Below are positions 35,462-44,786 of a DNA stretch of 64,000 nt, piece after piece (within the stretch, counting starts at the first letter, position 1; every line of letters starts with the position of its first letter). Source of the DNA: Pantanalinema sp. GBBB05. GTDB lineage: Bacteria > Cyanobacteriota > Cyanobacteriia > Leptolyngbyales > Leptolyngbyaceae. A model generated the notes under the pieces. It was given only the letters and a program-made list of their open reading frames with translations, was not told the origin of the DNA and made no database searches. The stretch covers positions 1 to 64,000 of the forward strand of contig VRZD01000006.1 in assembly GCA_016743235.1 (NCBI GenBank). The letters run 5' to 3'. The position numbers and the translations under genes were made by a program.

Positions 35462-37951
35462 TTAGAGGCTGCCACCCCGCAGGATTAAGTAAATCCCCAG
35501 GAAACAGGTCAATCCACCTAAAATCGATGACCAAACAGGATGATAGTTCCGGCTCACCCGTCCTCCTACGGTGCGTAGGGTGTCTACATCAATCCAGGGT
35601 GTCACACCACGGCGAAACCAGCCTGTGACTACTACATCTTGCGGAATTAGGTCAGAGGGTCGGATCGGCTGAGCTAATAAGTTCCCTGCTGGTCCCCAAA
35701 CCGGAGTGCAATGCAACTTAACTAATCCCGTTGGGGTTTGCAGCATTAGGTCCTGGCTGGCTCCATTACTTAAGTTAGACTGCCGCCCCAGTAATTTTCC
35801 TTCCAAACGAACTGGCAATTGGGTAATGGGTAGAGTCTGGGGTTGGGTGAGTAAACTGACTAGGGAAGGAGACGGCGCTGAGGATCGCAGAGTTGGAGGA
35901 GGCAAGTCAGGAAACAAGCGATTGACCCGAATAAAGCTGCCCAAACCAAAGCCAATCAGCGTTAGACCAATGAGAGTAGCTTGATCGCTATAGAGCCACG
36001 AAACTTCACTGATACTTAATCGATCGCCAATCCAACCAATGAGCCACAGCACCACGGCAATCATTAATCCAAATAGGGCACCAAAAAATGGTGCACCCTG
36101 CAACAGTAAGGTACGCCATTGCTGACTGGATAACACGGTTGATTTCTGCTTAGTTAGTGCTTCTTTCCCCCAGTCTAATTCTGGCTCTAGCCCCCAGTGA
36201 CGGGCATATAACGTGAGCAGATACAACCGATCGCCGGTAGGTGGATGGGCTTGGCTCATGGCTAGCCAGGTCGCAAAAGGATTAAGGCGATCCCACTGCA
36301 TAATGGCTTCTAGCCGTACATAGGGGTAAAGACTACCGAGTGGTAGCGCCATTTGGTAGCTCAACGGTGACAGTAACTCAAATCCTTCTAGCAAGTAACT
36401 GGTTTGTTTCTGCTGCTGGATGGCTTTACTCGTTCCGATCGCTAATTTTAGTAATGCCCGCACATACCCATTAGGATTACCAGTCAGTTCGGCGGCGAGG
36501 CGATCGCTGTAGTACACCCGCCGCCGCGACAACCATAGCCCTAACCACCGTAGACACCAATACACCCCATAGCTAATTCCAGCAGCAAATCCAGCCATTC
36601 CACGGATGATGGAAATTTGACTGTGATGACCAGCCTCTACTAGCAGGCGATAGAGTGTGTACGGCAGTTGAATTAAGGTCGTGATTAGGGACATTAATGG
36701 CGCGGTCCAATAAGCTAAATGTCCCAGTTCGCCAGCGTAGATGGTGGCAATTTCATCATCACTCAGTTGTTCTAGTAGACCCTGACTGACCACAATCCGA
36801 GTTGCCCAGGGTAAACAACCGTAGCTAAATACGATCGGTTCTTGGGCGGGTAAAATCCCCAGAGCGGGTAGCGGCAAATTCCGTTTCCGACAGAAGCGGA
36901 ATAGGGAAGCAGACGTTTCAGGGCTGTAGGTTCCCAGTTGGCTCAGCGATAGAGGTCGTAAACCATACAATGCGGTTAATAGAGCATCCAACAGCCAACG
37001 GGAACCAACAAACAACACGACTAGCAGAATGACGATCGGCCACACGGCTGGTTCAGACATTTCCCGTTGGAAATATAACCGGGGGATTTTAGTTAAGACA
37101 ATTGCCCAGCCTGTAGTTACCCAGTAAATCGACTGTTGTAAAACAAAAAATAAGCTGATCGCGGTCGTCACCTGGACCAGGACTAACCGCCAGGTTTTGA
37201 TTTTGCCGAGAGACTTTGCTAGCTGCGCTCGTCCTGCCTGTCGCCAGACTGGTTGATAGAGCGATGGGGGGGCTTCTATAGAATCCGGTGAAACCTCTGG
37301 TTCAACTGCTTGACGACGATCGACTACAGGCTGACGCGAGGCTGGCGATCGCGCTGGAGTTGATTGAGTGATGGGTCGATCAGTCGAGGGAAACGAGGTT
37401 TGAGTAGGAGCCTCATCTATTGGCATGCCAGCATCGACTGGAGGGGCTGTCTCTAGCGGTACAAATCCCGTTAAGTCAGCGCTAACTTCGGCCGAGGGGG
37501 GCGGTGGGGCAGTGGATGGATCAAACGGCACAAACCCAGTTTGCTTGGAATGGCTAGTAGGATTGTCTTGTTTGAGCGGCGGTTGCGGCGATCGTGGAGT
37601 ATAGGTGGCGATCGTCACATCCGCTAGATCTGCTGGTGTATTTGCCTGTCGCTTCCGCAGCTTACTCAATGTTGTAGCGACCCATTCCCGCAACTTAGGA
37701 TGAGGGCTGGTTTGCAGCGACTGGCACAAATCAGTTGCTTCGGTGAACCGACCACTTCGCGTGTAGGCAACTACTAGTCCCATCTGTGCCTGAATTGCCA
37801 GGGGGTGTTCTGCTGTAGCAGCTAATCCAGTTTCCAGTAAGTGGATTGCAGTAGCATAATCTCCCTGCTTGTAGGCAGCGAGTCCTGCTTCCAAAGTGGC
37901 AGTTTGGTCAGCGTCCGTTTCCGGTGACGACGACTCAGGAAAAGGCGGCAT
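35462..37951 (-). CDS. TPR protein with a degenerate M48 peptidase domain
   Basis: An 829-residue membrane protein. TPR repeats occupy about 15-110, and a Pro/Ser/Thr-rich linker runs to about 230. Several membrane segments and an M48-like domain follow, with a C-terminal segment ending in a last membrane helix (ILGGLTCFLGIYLIL). In the active-site position it reads GELGH (407-411) instead of HELGH, losing the first zinc ligand. The downstream EYxAD-type ligand motif reads VYYSDRLAAE, lacking the expected Glu. It is therefore probably a pseudo-protease. The ATG at 37951 has AGGAG 8 bases upstream. It is coupled to the membrane EEP gene. An intact M48 paralogue lies at 25532. Confidence 0.88.
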   Translation of the reverse strand: MPPFPESSSPETDADQTATLEAGLAAYKQGDYATAIHLLETGLAATAEHPLAIQAQMGLVVAYTRSGRFTEATDLCQSLQTSPHPKLREWVATTLSKLRKRQANTPADLADVTIATYTPRSPQPPLKQDNPTSHSKQTGFVPFDPSTAPPPPSAEVSADLTGFVPLETAPPVDAGMPIDEAPTQTSFPSTDRPITQSTPARSPASRQPVVDRRQAVEPEVSPDSIEAPPSLYQPVWRQAGRAQLAKSLGKIKTWRLVLVQVTTAISLFFVLQQSIYWVTTGWAIVLTKIPRLYFQREMSEPAVWPIVILLVVLFVGSRWLLDALLTALYGLRPLSLSQLGTYSPETSASLFRFCRKRNLPLPALGILPAQEPIVFSYGCLPWATRIVVSQGLLEQLSDDEIATIYAGELGHLAYWTAPLMSLITTLIQLPYTLYRLLVEAGHHSQISIIRGMAGFAAGISYGVYWCLRWLGLWLSRRRVYYSDRLAAELTGNPNGYVRALLKLAIGTSKAIQQQKQTSYLLEGFELLSPLSYQMALPLGSLYPYVRLEAIMQWDRLNPFATWLAMSQAHPPTGDRLYLLTLYARHWGLEPELDWGKEALTKQKSTVLSSQQWRTLLLQGAPFFGALFGLMIAVVLWLIGWIGDRLSISEVSWLYSDQATLIGLTLIGFGLGSFIRVNRLFPDLPPPTLRSSAPSPSLVSLLTQPQTLPITQLPVRLEGKLLGRQSNLSNGASQDLMLQTPTGLVKLHCTPVWGPAGNLLAQPIRPSDLIPQDVVVTGWFRRGVTPWIDVDTLRTVGGRVSRNYHPVWSSILGGLTCFLGIYLILRGGSL

Positions 37952-38030
37952 ATGCAATTCTCCTGATTAAGAGAAAGTTAGGGGTCAAACATCCGCTCGT
38001 TTGACGACCTAGAAGCTATTCCAAGATACT

Positions 38031-39659
38031 TTAGGATGCGGTTGGTTCTCTCCCTGAAACTACGGGGGCGATCGTGTTCAGTTCTAACCCTGGGTGGTCT
38101 GCCTGTACCTGATGCAGGTTCCACTCATTGCGGAATAATAACACCGGACGGTTCCAGCTATCTTTCACCGTTACGGTATTAAATAAGCGTCCAACTTTTT
38201 CTAAGGCTTCCCAACCCCCAACGACCCACCGAGCTACACTATATGGCAATAGTTCCAGGTTGGTTTCTACCCCATATTCATTTTGCAGCCGAAACTGCAC
38301 CACTTCAAATTGCAGTTGTCCAACGGCGGCTAAAATTGGGTCACGTTTGCCCTCGTCAGCCGAGTACATAATCTGCACTGCCCCTTCTTCCTGCAATTCA
38401 GAAACGCCTTTACGGAAGGGTTTGAATTTAGATGGGTTGGGATTCTTTAAATAGGCAAATAGTTCGGGCGAGAAGCAAGGGATGCCTTCATACTCCAGTT
38501 TTTGCCCCACATAGATCGTATCCCCGATCGCAAACATCCCCGGATTGTTCAAGCCAATCACATCCCCCGGATAGGCAGAATCAATCACCTCTCGATCCTG
38601 GGCAAACAGTTTTTGGGGGCGAGACAGCCGCACCGTTTTGCCAGTTCGGGCATGGTTCACCACCATATCTTTCTCGAATTTACCTGAGCAAACTCGCACA
38701 AACGCTACGCGATCGCGATGCTTCGGATCCATGTTGGCTTGTAGCTTGAAGACGAACCCAGAAAAATCTGGATAGGTCGGATCAATTTCGCCTTGGCTAC
38801 TATCATGGACTCCCGGTTTTAGGGCATAGTCCAAAAAGGCATTCAGAAATGGTTCTACCCCAAAGTTGGTCATGGCACTGCCGAAGAACACGGGGGTCAT
38901 TTTGCCTTGGTGTACCAGATCCAGATCTAGCTCTGCTCCCAGTTCTTCTAGTAGCTCTAGATCATCTTTAAATTGGTAATACAGGTCTTGTTCCAGTAAT
39001 TGCTCAATTTGGGGATCGCCCAGATCAATCACGGTATCTCGGGCTTCCCGCTGCCCATGTTCACTGCGTTCAAATAAGTGAATTTGCCGCGCTCGCCGAT
39101 CAAAGACGCCCTTAAACCGATCGCCCATCCCAATCGGCCAATTGACCGCATAGGTATGGAGTCCTAATTCCTGCTCAATTTCGTCTAGTAGTTCCAGAGG
39201 TTCTCGTCCGGGGCGATCGAGCTTGTTGACAAAGGTAAAAATTGGCAGTCCTCGCATCCGGCAGACTTCAAACAATTTGCGGGTCTGGGGTTCCAAGCCC
39301 TTTGCCGCATCAATCAACATCACCGCATTGTCAGCCGCGGCGAGTGTCCGGTAAGTGTCTTCACTAAAATCTTGGTGTCCCGGTGTGTCCAGTAAGTTGA
39401 TCTGACAGCCTTGATATTCAAACTGCAATACCGTTGAGGTAATGGAAATCCCTCGTTGTTGTTCCATCTCCATCCAGTCGGAGGTGGCATGGCGTTGTGC
39501 CCGACGCGCCTTTACGGCTCCCGCTTCGTGGATAGCGCCCCCGTACAGCAGCAGTTTTTCGGTTAGGGTCGTTTTACCCGCGTCTGGGTGCGAAATAATG
39601 GCGAAATTACGACGACGATCGACTTGCAATTGCAGTTCAGTCAGCAGATCACTGGACAT
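38031..39659 (-). CDS. prfC: Peptide chain release factor 3
   Basis: Translational GTPase that ejects RF1/RF2 from the ribosome after termination. The GTPase motifs are clear: G1 [15 protein letters not shown], the switch region [15 protein letters not shown]3 [10 protein letters not shown] and G4 [11 protein letters not shown]. Domain II and the RF3-specific C-terminal domain ([18 protein letters not shown]) follow. At 542 residues it is slightly longer than E. coli RF3 (529) and typical for cyanobacteria. It starts at ATG 39659 and stands alone; the leftward TPR/M48-like gene begins about 80 bases downstream of its stop. Confidence 0.97.
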   Translation of the reverse strand: MSSDLLTELQLQVDRRRNFAIISHPDAGKTTLTEKLLLYGGAIHEAGAVKARRAQRHATSDWMEMEQQRGISITSTVLQFEYQGCQINLLDTPGHQDFSEDTYRTLAAADNAVMLIDAAKGLEPQTRKLFEVCRMRGLPIFTFVNKLDRPGREPLELLDEIEQELGLHTYAVNWPIGMGDRFKGVFDRRARQIHLFERSEHGQREARDTVIDLGDPQIEQLLEQDLYYQFKDDLELLEELGAELDLDLVHQGKMTPVFFGSAMTNFGVEPFLNAFLDYALKPGVHDSSQGEIDPTYPDFSGFVFKLQANMDPKHRDRVAFVRVCSGKFEKDMVVNHARTGKTVRLSRPQKLFAQDREVIDSAYPGDVIGLNNPGMFAIGDTIYVGQKLEYEGIPCFSPELFAYLKNPNPSKFKPFRKGVSELQEEGAVQIMYSADEGKRDPILAAVGQLQFEVVQFRLQNEYGVETNLELLPYSVARWVVGGWEALEKVGRLFNTVTVKDSWNRPVLLFRNEWNLHQVQADHPGLELNTIAPVVSGREPTAS

Positions 39660-39849
39660 ACGGGATGGCGATAAAGGACACGAACCAGAAAAATTCCTTA
39701 CCTATACTAGGGTAAACTACTGTTCCCCGTGGAAAACTCACCTTTGGCAGTACGGTTATTTCTTCCTCTAAGTCATTAGGGTAAGGAAGTCAATATGATA
39801 GCGTCATAATGAAGGCAAAAATGGCTGATCCAGCAAAGGAGAACGCTTC

Positions 39850-40200
39850 ATGTATGACTCTGGTTCCTACGATCTTGACAAGCGCAAACTACTATCAGCG
39901 TTGTGTCATGGTTCCATCTTCGTTAGCCTGCTAGGGGTATCCGTTGGGATCCCGATAGCCATTCTCTTTGTATCTGAGGATCCGGTAGTTAAGGCAAATG
40001 CCAAGGAAGCCCTCAACTTTCACTTTAACGTCTGGCTATATGGGATTATTTTCGGCATTCTGACGATCGTATTAATTGGCTTCCCACTGTTAGCGCTGCT
40101 GCAATTGGTCAATATTGTGTTGCCGGTGATTGCTATTCTGCACTCCTTATCTAAACCGAACGATCCGTATCATTATCCATTGATCTTCCGGTTACTGTAA
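39850..40200 (+). CDS. DUF4870-family small membrane protein
   Basis: A 116-residue protein with three membrane segments: ICHG-like start ALCHGSIFVSLLGVSVGIPIA, LYGIIFGILTIVLIGFPL, and LLQLVNIVLPVIAILHSL. The pattern VKANAKEALNFHFNVWLY matches the DUF4870 (YccF/Tic20-like) family, whose role is unknown; some members resemble Tic20 translocon parts. AAAGGAG lies 9 bases before the ATG. A strong terminator follows the stop, so it is monocistronic. Confidence 0.88.
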   Translation: MYDSGSYDLDKRKLLSALCHGSIFVSLLGVSVGIPIAILFVSEDPVVKANAKEALNFHFNVWLYGIIFGILTIVLIGFPLLALLQLVNIVLPVIAILHSLSKPNDPYHYPLIFRLL

Positions 40201-40217
40201 TCCATGCCATCTAGAGC

Positions 40218-40268
40218 AAGCAGAATTCAGACACCAGGATTCCAGATAGCGCTGAATTCTGCTTTTTG
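40218..40268 (+). terminator. Terminator of the DUF4870 gene
   Basis: AAGCAGAATTCAG (40218-40230) pairs perfectly over 13 bases with 40252-40264 around a 21-base loop, followed by TTTTTGCTTTT. It lies 17 bases after the stop codon. Confidence 0.8.
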
Positions 40269-40284
40269 CTTTTAAATACAAAAG

Positions 40285-40312
40285 TGCCCCGTAGTTGGGG
40301 TGCTACAGGGCA
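40285..40312. other. Imperfect hairpin after the DUF4870 terminator
   Basis: TGCCCCGTAG (40285-40294) and CTACAGGGCA (40303-40312) form a 10-base stem with one mismatch around TTGGGGTG. No T run follows. It may be part of a non-coding RNA in the 40.27-40.54 kb gap, or chance. Confidence 0.3.
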
Positions 40313-40485
40313 TTGAGGTACAGTTAAACGCTTGACTAATAGTGTGCCGAAAATTAACTTTGTTGGTCGCCTACTCTGTGCCGATTTTTTGATTGTCCCT
40401 GTAAAAGGGGGATCACAGCGGAGAAGCGGGATGTATCCAAAATTGAAACTGACTTATGGTTGCCCACTCTACCTTATAAGCTGAA

Positions 40486-40535
40486 ATGAAGATAAACCTC
40501 ATGCACTAACACAGGCAGCCAACGGCTGCTTTTTT
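40486..40535 (+). ncRNA. Candidate small RNA of about 50 bases
   Basis: A promoter-like pair, TGACTT (40450-40455) and TTATAA (40474-40479) with 18 bases between, is followed after about 30-35 bases by a textbook terminator: GCAGCC-AAC-GGCTGC and six T (40515-40535). Between them is no open frame with a ribosome site. The size would be near that of Yfr1, but the Yfr1 core ACTCCTCACAC is absent. The assignment rests only on the promoter and terminator shape. Confidence 0.35.
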
Positions 40536-40550
40536 ATTCGCCTGATCTGC

Positions 40551-41159
40551 TCACCCCACTCCTAGCCAATGCCACAGAGAGATAGTGGAGTAAGTGCCTT
40601 CGTGGTTTAACACCCAATAGACCATCCAGCCGATCGCTAATCCAATTAATGAAGCCGTTGATAATAACCAAAACGCTTGCCATTCATCTAAGCCCAGGGC
40701 TTGAATATCGAGCCTCGCCAAGGTCTCAGCCGCTACAATCAGCAAGATCTGGATAAATACATGGAGCCAAAACAGCACTACTGCCGCCAGACTAGCTATC
40801 ATACAAATGCTTAAAAATGCCACAGTATCTGATTTAAACCAGCGGGTAATAAACCGCGTGAAGCTGGTTAGAGGTGACATAAAGATTAAAGACAGTAAAA
40901 AAATCCAACCGACTGTCATAATGATGCCGATAAGATTACGCTGAACAGCTAGTTCGATCGTGGCTAGACAGGTGTAGTGATGCAGGTCGGTAATGGGTTC
41001 GCGAATGGCTACTATCCGTTCCAGTAGCGGACAGACCCAAGCTAGCTTGCTGAGCCGAGGGGCGCCTGGGCTAGAGAGATACCAGCCAAACACCGTGTAA
41101 GAAATTAGCAGTAGGGTTAAAGATTGAATGGGAAAATTTTTAGTTGCAGATGGTTGCAT
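40551..41159 (-). CDS. Integral membrane protein of unknown function
   Basis: I do not recognise this 202-residue protein. It has about four membrane segments: SLTLLLISYTVFGWYL, a central pair around GIIMTVGWIFLLSLIFM and SICMIASLAAVVLFWLHVF, and LLSTASLIGLAIGWMVYWVL near the end. The loop between the first two segments holds Cys, His-His and acidic residues (HHYTCLATIE) that could bind a ligand. The ATG is well supported by AGGAGA 8 bases upstream. It is divergent from the chemosensory operon across 800 bases of non-coding DNA. The family looks cyanobacterial, but this is an impression. Confidence 0.75.
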   Translation of the reverse strand: MQPSATKNFPIQSLTLLLISYTVFGWYLSSPGAPRLSKLAWVCPLLERIVAIREPITDLHHYTCLATIELAVQRNLIGIIMTVGWIFLLSLIFMSPLTSFTRFITRWFKSDTVAFLSICMIASLAAVVLFWLHVFIQILLIVAAETLARLDIQALGLDEWQAFWLLSTASLIGLAIGWMVYWVLNHEGTYSTISLWHWLGVG

Positions 41160-41269
41160 ACTCTAGATCTCCTCGGAGCCACACCATGCGATCGGCAACC
41201 TCTATTGTGACTGTAAATTCAAACGTTATTAGTACAAAGATTTCATTTGCGGAGAAAATTTTGCTGTTT

Positions 41270-41300
41270 TAGGGCTGAATCAGTCAGCCCTATATTTTTT
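41270..41300 (+). terminator. Terminator-like hairpin upstream of cheR
   Basis: TAGGGCTGA (41270-41278) pairs perfectly with TCAGCCCTA (41284-41292) around ATCAG, followed by TATTTTTT. It points toward cheR but lies 650 bases before it, with no rightward gene upstream. It may end a small RNA or act as an attenuator. Confidence 0.55.
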
Positions 41301-41392
41301 GAAGCGTATAATCGTTCAGCCGGTAGGATGAGGCGTTAGGGCGAGTTGGCTGATCAAGCGATCTAGGTTGCTTGGATTGAGCACTGGGGAAA

Positions 41393-41425
41393 CCTGAACC
41401 CTCAGCACAAAGACTAGGGTTCAGG
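41393..41425 (+). other. Perfect 10-base hairpin in the cheR leader
   Basis: CCTGAACCCT (41393-41402) pairs with AGGGTTCAGG (41416-41425) around a 13-base loop, followed by CGCTTTTGG. The bases just before it (CACTGGGGAAACC) are G/A rich in the manner of structured RNAs. It could be a weak terminator or part of a leader fold. Confidence 0.45.
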
Positions 41426-41956
41426 CGCTTTTGGACCTGATTATGATTAAACCAATCTAGTCGTGCAAATTTTGTGCAATTTCATCGGTTTGCGCCACAG
41501 CTTAATTAAAAATTCAATATTTTCAAGCCTTAACAAAGGTGTTTGAAGTTAGTTGAATTTTTATACTCAAGGTAGCTGCTATCCCAAGATTTTGGCGACC
41601 GCTGTAACTTTTGTTGACTGGCACCACTACATACTTCTAAACAGTCAAAAAAGTTATATTGTTTTTATATTGCTGTCAGAGTTTTTTGGCTATTAGGTTA
41701 GCGCTATTAACTCGAGTTTGAATCGTTATGATGAGCCTAATCATCTTAAGTTCTCAGTGTTTCTATCAGGGTAAGCAGGCTATGCCACGATCGACCTGCT
41801 AGGATCGCAGATGTAATGCTTTGTGAATCATGGGAACCTGAGATTAGGCTAAAGTGGACATTTCAGTAGGAAATGGTGAGATTCTGTGGAACGAATAGTT
41901 CTATCTGGTTCAATCATATCCTTCACCATCATTGCCTTTGTCAATGGACTTGAGAT

Positions 41957-43543
41957 ATGGACAGCTTAGTCATTCCTAAAGTCATTTCCCTGATTGCTAA
42001 TGTCACAGGTTTGCAAATTCGAGAGCGAGATCAGGAATTGCTCCAGCGCAAATTGCGCACTCGAATGCGACTGTTGAGTATAACTTCATTAGAAAATTAT
42101 TATCAAATCCTTCAAACCTTGGTGCAATCCCAAGATACTGATTTTTCTCATGATCAACTGATCGCTAGTGAAAAAGAATGGCGAGAGTTAATGTGTTTGC
42201 TCACCACTACCGAAAGTTATTTTTTTCGGGACAAGGGGCAATTCTTGCTGCTAAAAGATCAGATTTTGCCGGAAATTATCCTAAATAAACAACAGCTACT
42301 TCAAGATAGAAATTTAGCTAATTCAAGCTTAGAAAAGCCATCCCTGCGTGTGTGGAGTGCAGGATGCTCAACGGGGGAAGAAGCTTATTCAATTGCAATT
42401 CTACTCCAAGAGCTTATCCCTAATTGGCAAGATTGGAACCTTTTAGTGTTAGGGACAGATATTAACCAGTCTGCGATCGCGGCTGCTAAACATGGACTCT
42501 ACAGCCACTGGTCATTTCGTGATCCAGATCCATCGATTCGGAATCGCTATTTTCAGGAACATCGAGATAGTTGGGAAGTTGTGCCTAAGCTGCGAGAGAT
42601 TGTGACTTTTCAATACGGCAATTTAGTCCAAGATCCAATTCCCAATATTAATCAAAGCCTCCATAATATGGATTTGATTGTCTGTCGAAATGTGTTTATT
42701 TACTTTGATGCGCAAGCGATTGCAACAGTCCTAAAGAAAATCTATAACACGCTCGTGCCCCGGGGTTATTTAGTGACAGGTCATACCGAATTGTATGACC
42801 AGGATCTTGCTCAATTTCAGGTGCGGGTGTTTCCCCAATCTATAGCTTATCAAAAAGCTAAATTGGCTTTGTCTGCTCCACTCCTGAGCAAATCTGCGCC
42901 ATCAACCACCGTTACACCAGTCACTGCATCCCCAGTCCTACTATTAGAACAAGCGGTTGCTGAGCAGGCTACAGCTACTTATCATCATTTACCGACGCCG
43001 GCGATCGAACCTCACGACTTACCAATGGCGCTGCCACCTAGCCAAACCGATTGGCAACCCATTTTTCATCAAGCAGAACAGCTATTTGCGAGTAAAGCTT
43101 ATTTAGCTGCTTTAAAGACAGCAGAACGGGTACTGGTTTCAGAACCACACCATTTTCAGACCCATTACCTGATTGCGCAAGCCTATGCTAATTTAGGCGC
43201 TTACTGCCAGGCGGAACAGGTTTGTCGGCAAGCGATTCAAATTAACCCTTTAGCGATCGATCCCTATTATTTAATGGCGCAAATTGATGAAGAGAAGGGC
43301 GATCTGGAAGGGGCAAAATTTATGCTAAAACGGATTATTTACCTTGATCCATTAGCCGTTGATGCTTATTTGGAATTAGGTAGTTTGTATGAACGGGAAG
43401 GTAATCCCGATCGTGCCCGTAAAGTTTGGGCTTCTGTTTTAGATGTCATCCAACGATTTGATGCAGACGCCTTAATCAATCGCAGTCAGACCCTAACAGC
43501 GAATGAACTGCATCAATATGTTGAACGCTTAATTAAAAAATAG
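41957..43543 (+). CDS. cheR: CheR methyltransferase with C-terminal TPR domain
   Basis: SAM-dependent methylase of chemoreceptor glutamates. The N-terminal helical domain and the Rossmann domain show LTTTESYFFRDKGQF, the SAM motif WSAGCSTGEEAYSIAILL, GTDINQSAIAAAKHGLY and LIVCRNVFIYFD. After a Thr/Pro/Ala-rich linker (about 310-370) come at least three TPR repeats (about 375-500). The product is 528 residues; simple CheR has about 280. CheR-TPR proteins are typical of Wsp-like and other non-flagellar systems, where the TPR regulates or localises the enzyme. It is the first gene of the operon, 160 bases before cheW, and carries no HIP1-rich bias change. Confidence 0.94.
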   Translation: MDSLVIPKVISLIANVTGLQIRERDQELLQRKLRTRMRLLSITSLENYYQILQTLVQSQDTDFSHDQLIASEKEWRELMCLLTTTESYFFRDKGQFLLLKDQILPEIILNKQQLLQDRNLANSSLEKPSLRVWSAGCSTGEEAYSIAILLQELIPNWQDWNLLVLGTDINQSAIAAAKHGLYSHWSFRDPDPSIRNRYFQEHRDSWEVVPKLREIVTFQYGNLVQDPIPNINQSLHNMDLIVCRNVFIYFDAQAIATVLKKIYNTLVPRGYLVTGHTELYDQDLAQFQVRVFPQSIAYQKAKLALSAPLLSKSAPSTTVTPVTASPVLLLEQAVAEQATATYHHLPTPAIEPHDLPMALPPSQTDWQPIFHQAEQLFASKAYLAALKTAERVLVSEPHHFQTHYLIAQAYANLGAYCQAEQVCRQAIQINPLAIDPYYLMAQIDEEKGDLEGAKFMLKRIIYLDPLAVDAYLELGSLYEREGNPDRARKVWASVLDVIQRFDADALINRSQTLTANELHQYVERLIKK

Positions 43544-43705
43544 TCAGAAAATAAATATTGATCAAGATATTGATGGCTTTAGTAGGACTATTAAAACTTT
43601 TGCTACAGCCTATGAATTTTTGTCGCTTTTCGAGCGCCAGTAGGGGGATTGGGAAAACTGTCAAATAGAGACCTTTAGTGGAATCCACTCAAGTTGGTGG
43701 AAACG

Positions 43706-44725
43706 ATGTCACTTCAACCCTATTTGATTTTTCAGGCTAACCACTCACGCTACGGCATTGAAGCGTTAGCAGTGCAAGAAGTATTTTTCCTGCCAGCGTT
43801 AAAAGCGATCGCCGAAGCTCCGGCTGATGTGGTCGGTGTCTTAAACCTACGGGGTGAAATTCTTCCTGTAATCGATTTTAATCGCCGCTTAGGCTATGCG
43901 CCCCAGCCTTATCACCTCAGTGATAGCGTGATTGTGATCAAGTACCAAGACTGCCGTTTAGGCATGATTGTGAATCAGGTTGACGAAGTGCAACTGCTAG
44001 ATATGGCAGAAGGTAACCTAGATTTGACCTACGGTCGTCGGGGTGCTGCCCCAACTCGACGTTTGATCAAACAAGTGATCAGCATGGGTAATGATATTAT
44101 TACGCTGCTAGATATTGAGCAACTGGTTTGCTACTCCGATCAAGCTGCCCTATCAGACAGTTGCCGAGTTGCTGCTATTGCGTCGGTGTTTGCTTCTGAC
44201 GCTACAGCTCACGAACAGCTTGTGTTTCAACAACGAGCCGAAAACTTAATCGGTGGAGCAACGATAGAAGAGGCAACCGATCTGTTACCCCTTGCCGTTG
44301 TTGGTTTACAAGGTGAGTATTTTAGTTTGGAATTGGCGGCGGTACATGAATTTACAGATGTGCAGAAAATCACGCCGATTCCTTGTTGCCCTCCTTACAT
44401 CGTTGGTAATGTCAATTTGAGAGGTGAGATCCTTACCCTGGTTGATATTAGCCACGTGTTGAATTTGCCTACCCATCACATTGGGATCAAACCGAAGGCG
44501 ATCGTTGTGCATTTAGATCATGTGGTAGTTGGCATCACGGTAGATGAGGTTTTGGACGTAGTTTATGTGCATCCTACGGCGATTAAACCTGTACCAGCCG
44601 TATGCTCTACTACCCATGACGAATATTTGCAAGGAATTGTGTCATTTCAAGAGAGAACAATGAGCCTGCTTGATTTGCCCAAAATCCTATTTAAAGGCAA
44701 TTTAATTGTCGATGAAGAAGCTTAA
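43706..44725 (+). CDS. cheW: CheW-type coupling protein with two CheW domains
   Basis: Scaffold linking receptors to CheA. Two complete CheW domains lie in tandem: domain 1 (about 5-145) has VVGVLNLRGEILPVIDFNRR, and domain 2 (about 190-330) has IVGNVNLRGEILTLVDISH. Both retain the NLRGEI strand. The product is 339 residues. The start at ATG 43706 has GGTGG close upstream; the TTG at 43694 is less likely. A double CheW could hold receptor and kinase units together or replace two separate CheW proteins (Wsp systems have two, WspB and WspD). It lies between cheR and two receptor genes on the same strand. Confidence 0.94.
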   Translation: MSLQPYLIFQANHSRYGIEALAVQEVFFLPALKAIAEAPADVVGVLNLRGEILPVIDFNRRLGYAPQPYHLSDSVIVIKYQDCRLGMIVNQVDEVQLLDMAEGNLDLTYGRRGAAPTRRLIKQVISMGNDIITLLDIEQLVCYSDQAALSDSCRVAAIASVFASDATAHEQLVFQQRAENLIGGATIEEATDLLPLAVVGLQGEYFSLELAAVHEFTDVQKITPIPCCPPYIVGNVNLRGEILTLVDISHVLNLPTHHIGIKPKAIVVHLDHVVVGITVDEVLDVVYVHPTAIKPVPAVCSTTHDEYLQGIVSFQERTMSLLDLPKILFKGNLIVDEEA

Positions 44726-44786
44726 GGTTATAACGGCGTAATCTGAGGATTCATTGCCATCGTTAGAAATAAAAGTGAAGAGTCCC

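Larger units (their letters stand above)
41160..41956. other. Long non-coding region before the chemosensory operon
   Basis: About 800 bases without a supported gene. It holds a terminator-like hairpin (41270-41300), a perfect 10-base hairpin (41393-41425) and a weaker 6-base stem near 41776-41802 (AGCAGG with CCTGCT). It must contain the cheR promoter. I recognise no known riboswitch class, tRNA or repeat. A long 5' leader or one or two small RNAs are possible. Confidence 0.5.

Noticed and set aside
38128-38749. Plus-strand open frames inside prfC
   Set aside because: They are mirror frames of a well-conserved GTPase gene on the minus strand.
43694-43706. TTG start for the double CheW protein
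   Set aside because: The ATG at 43706 has GGTGG at a workable spacing and starts just before the conserved domain.
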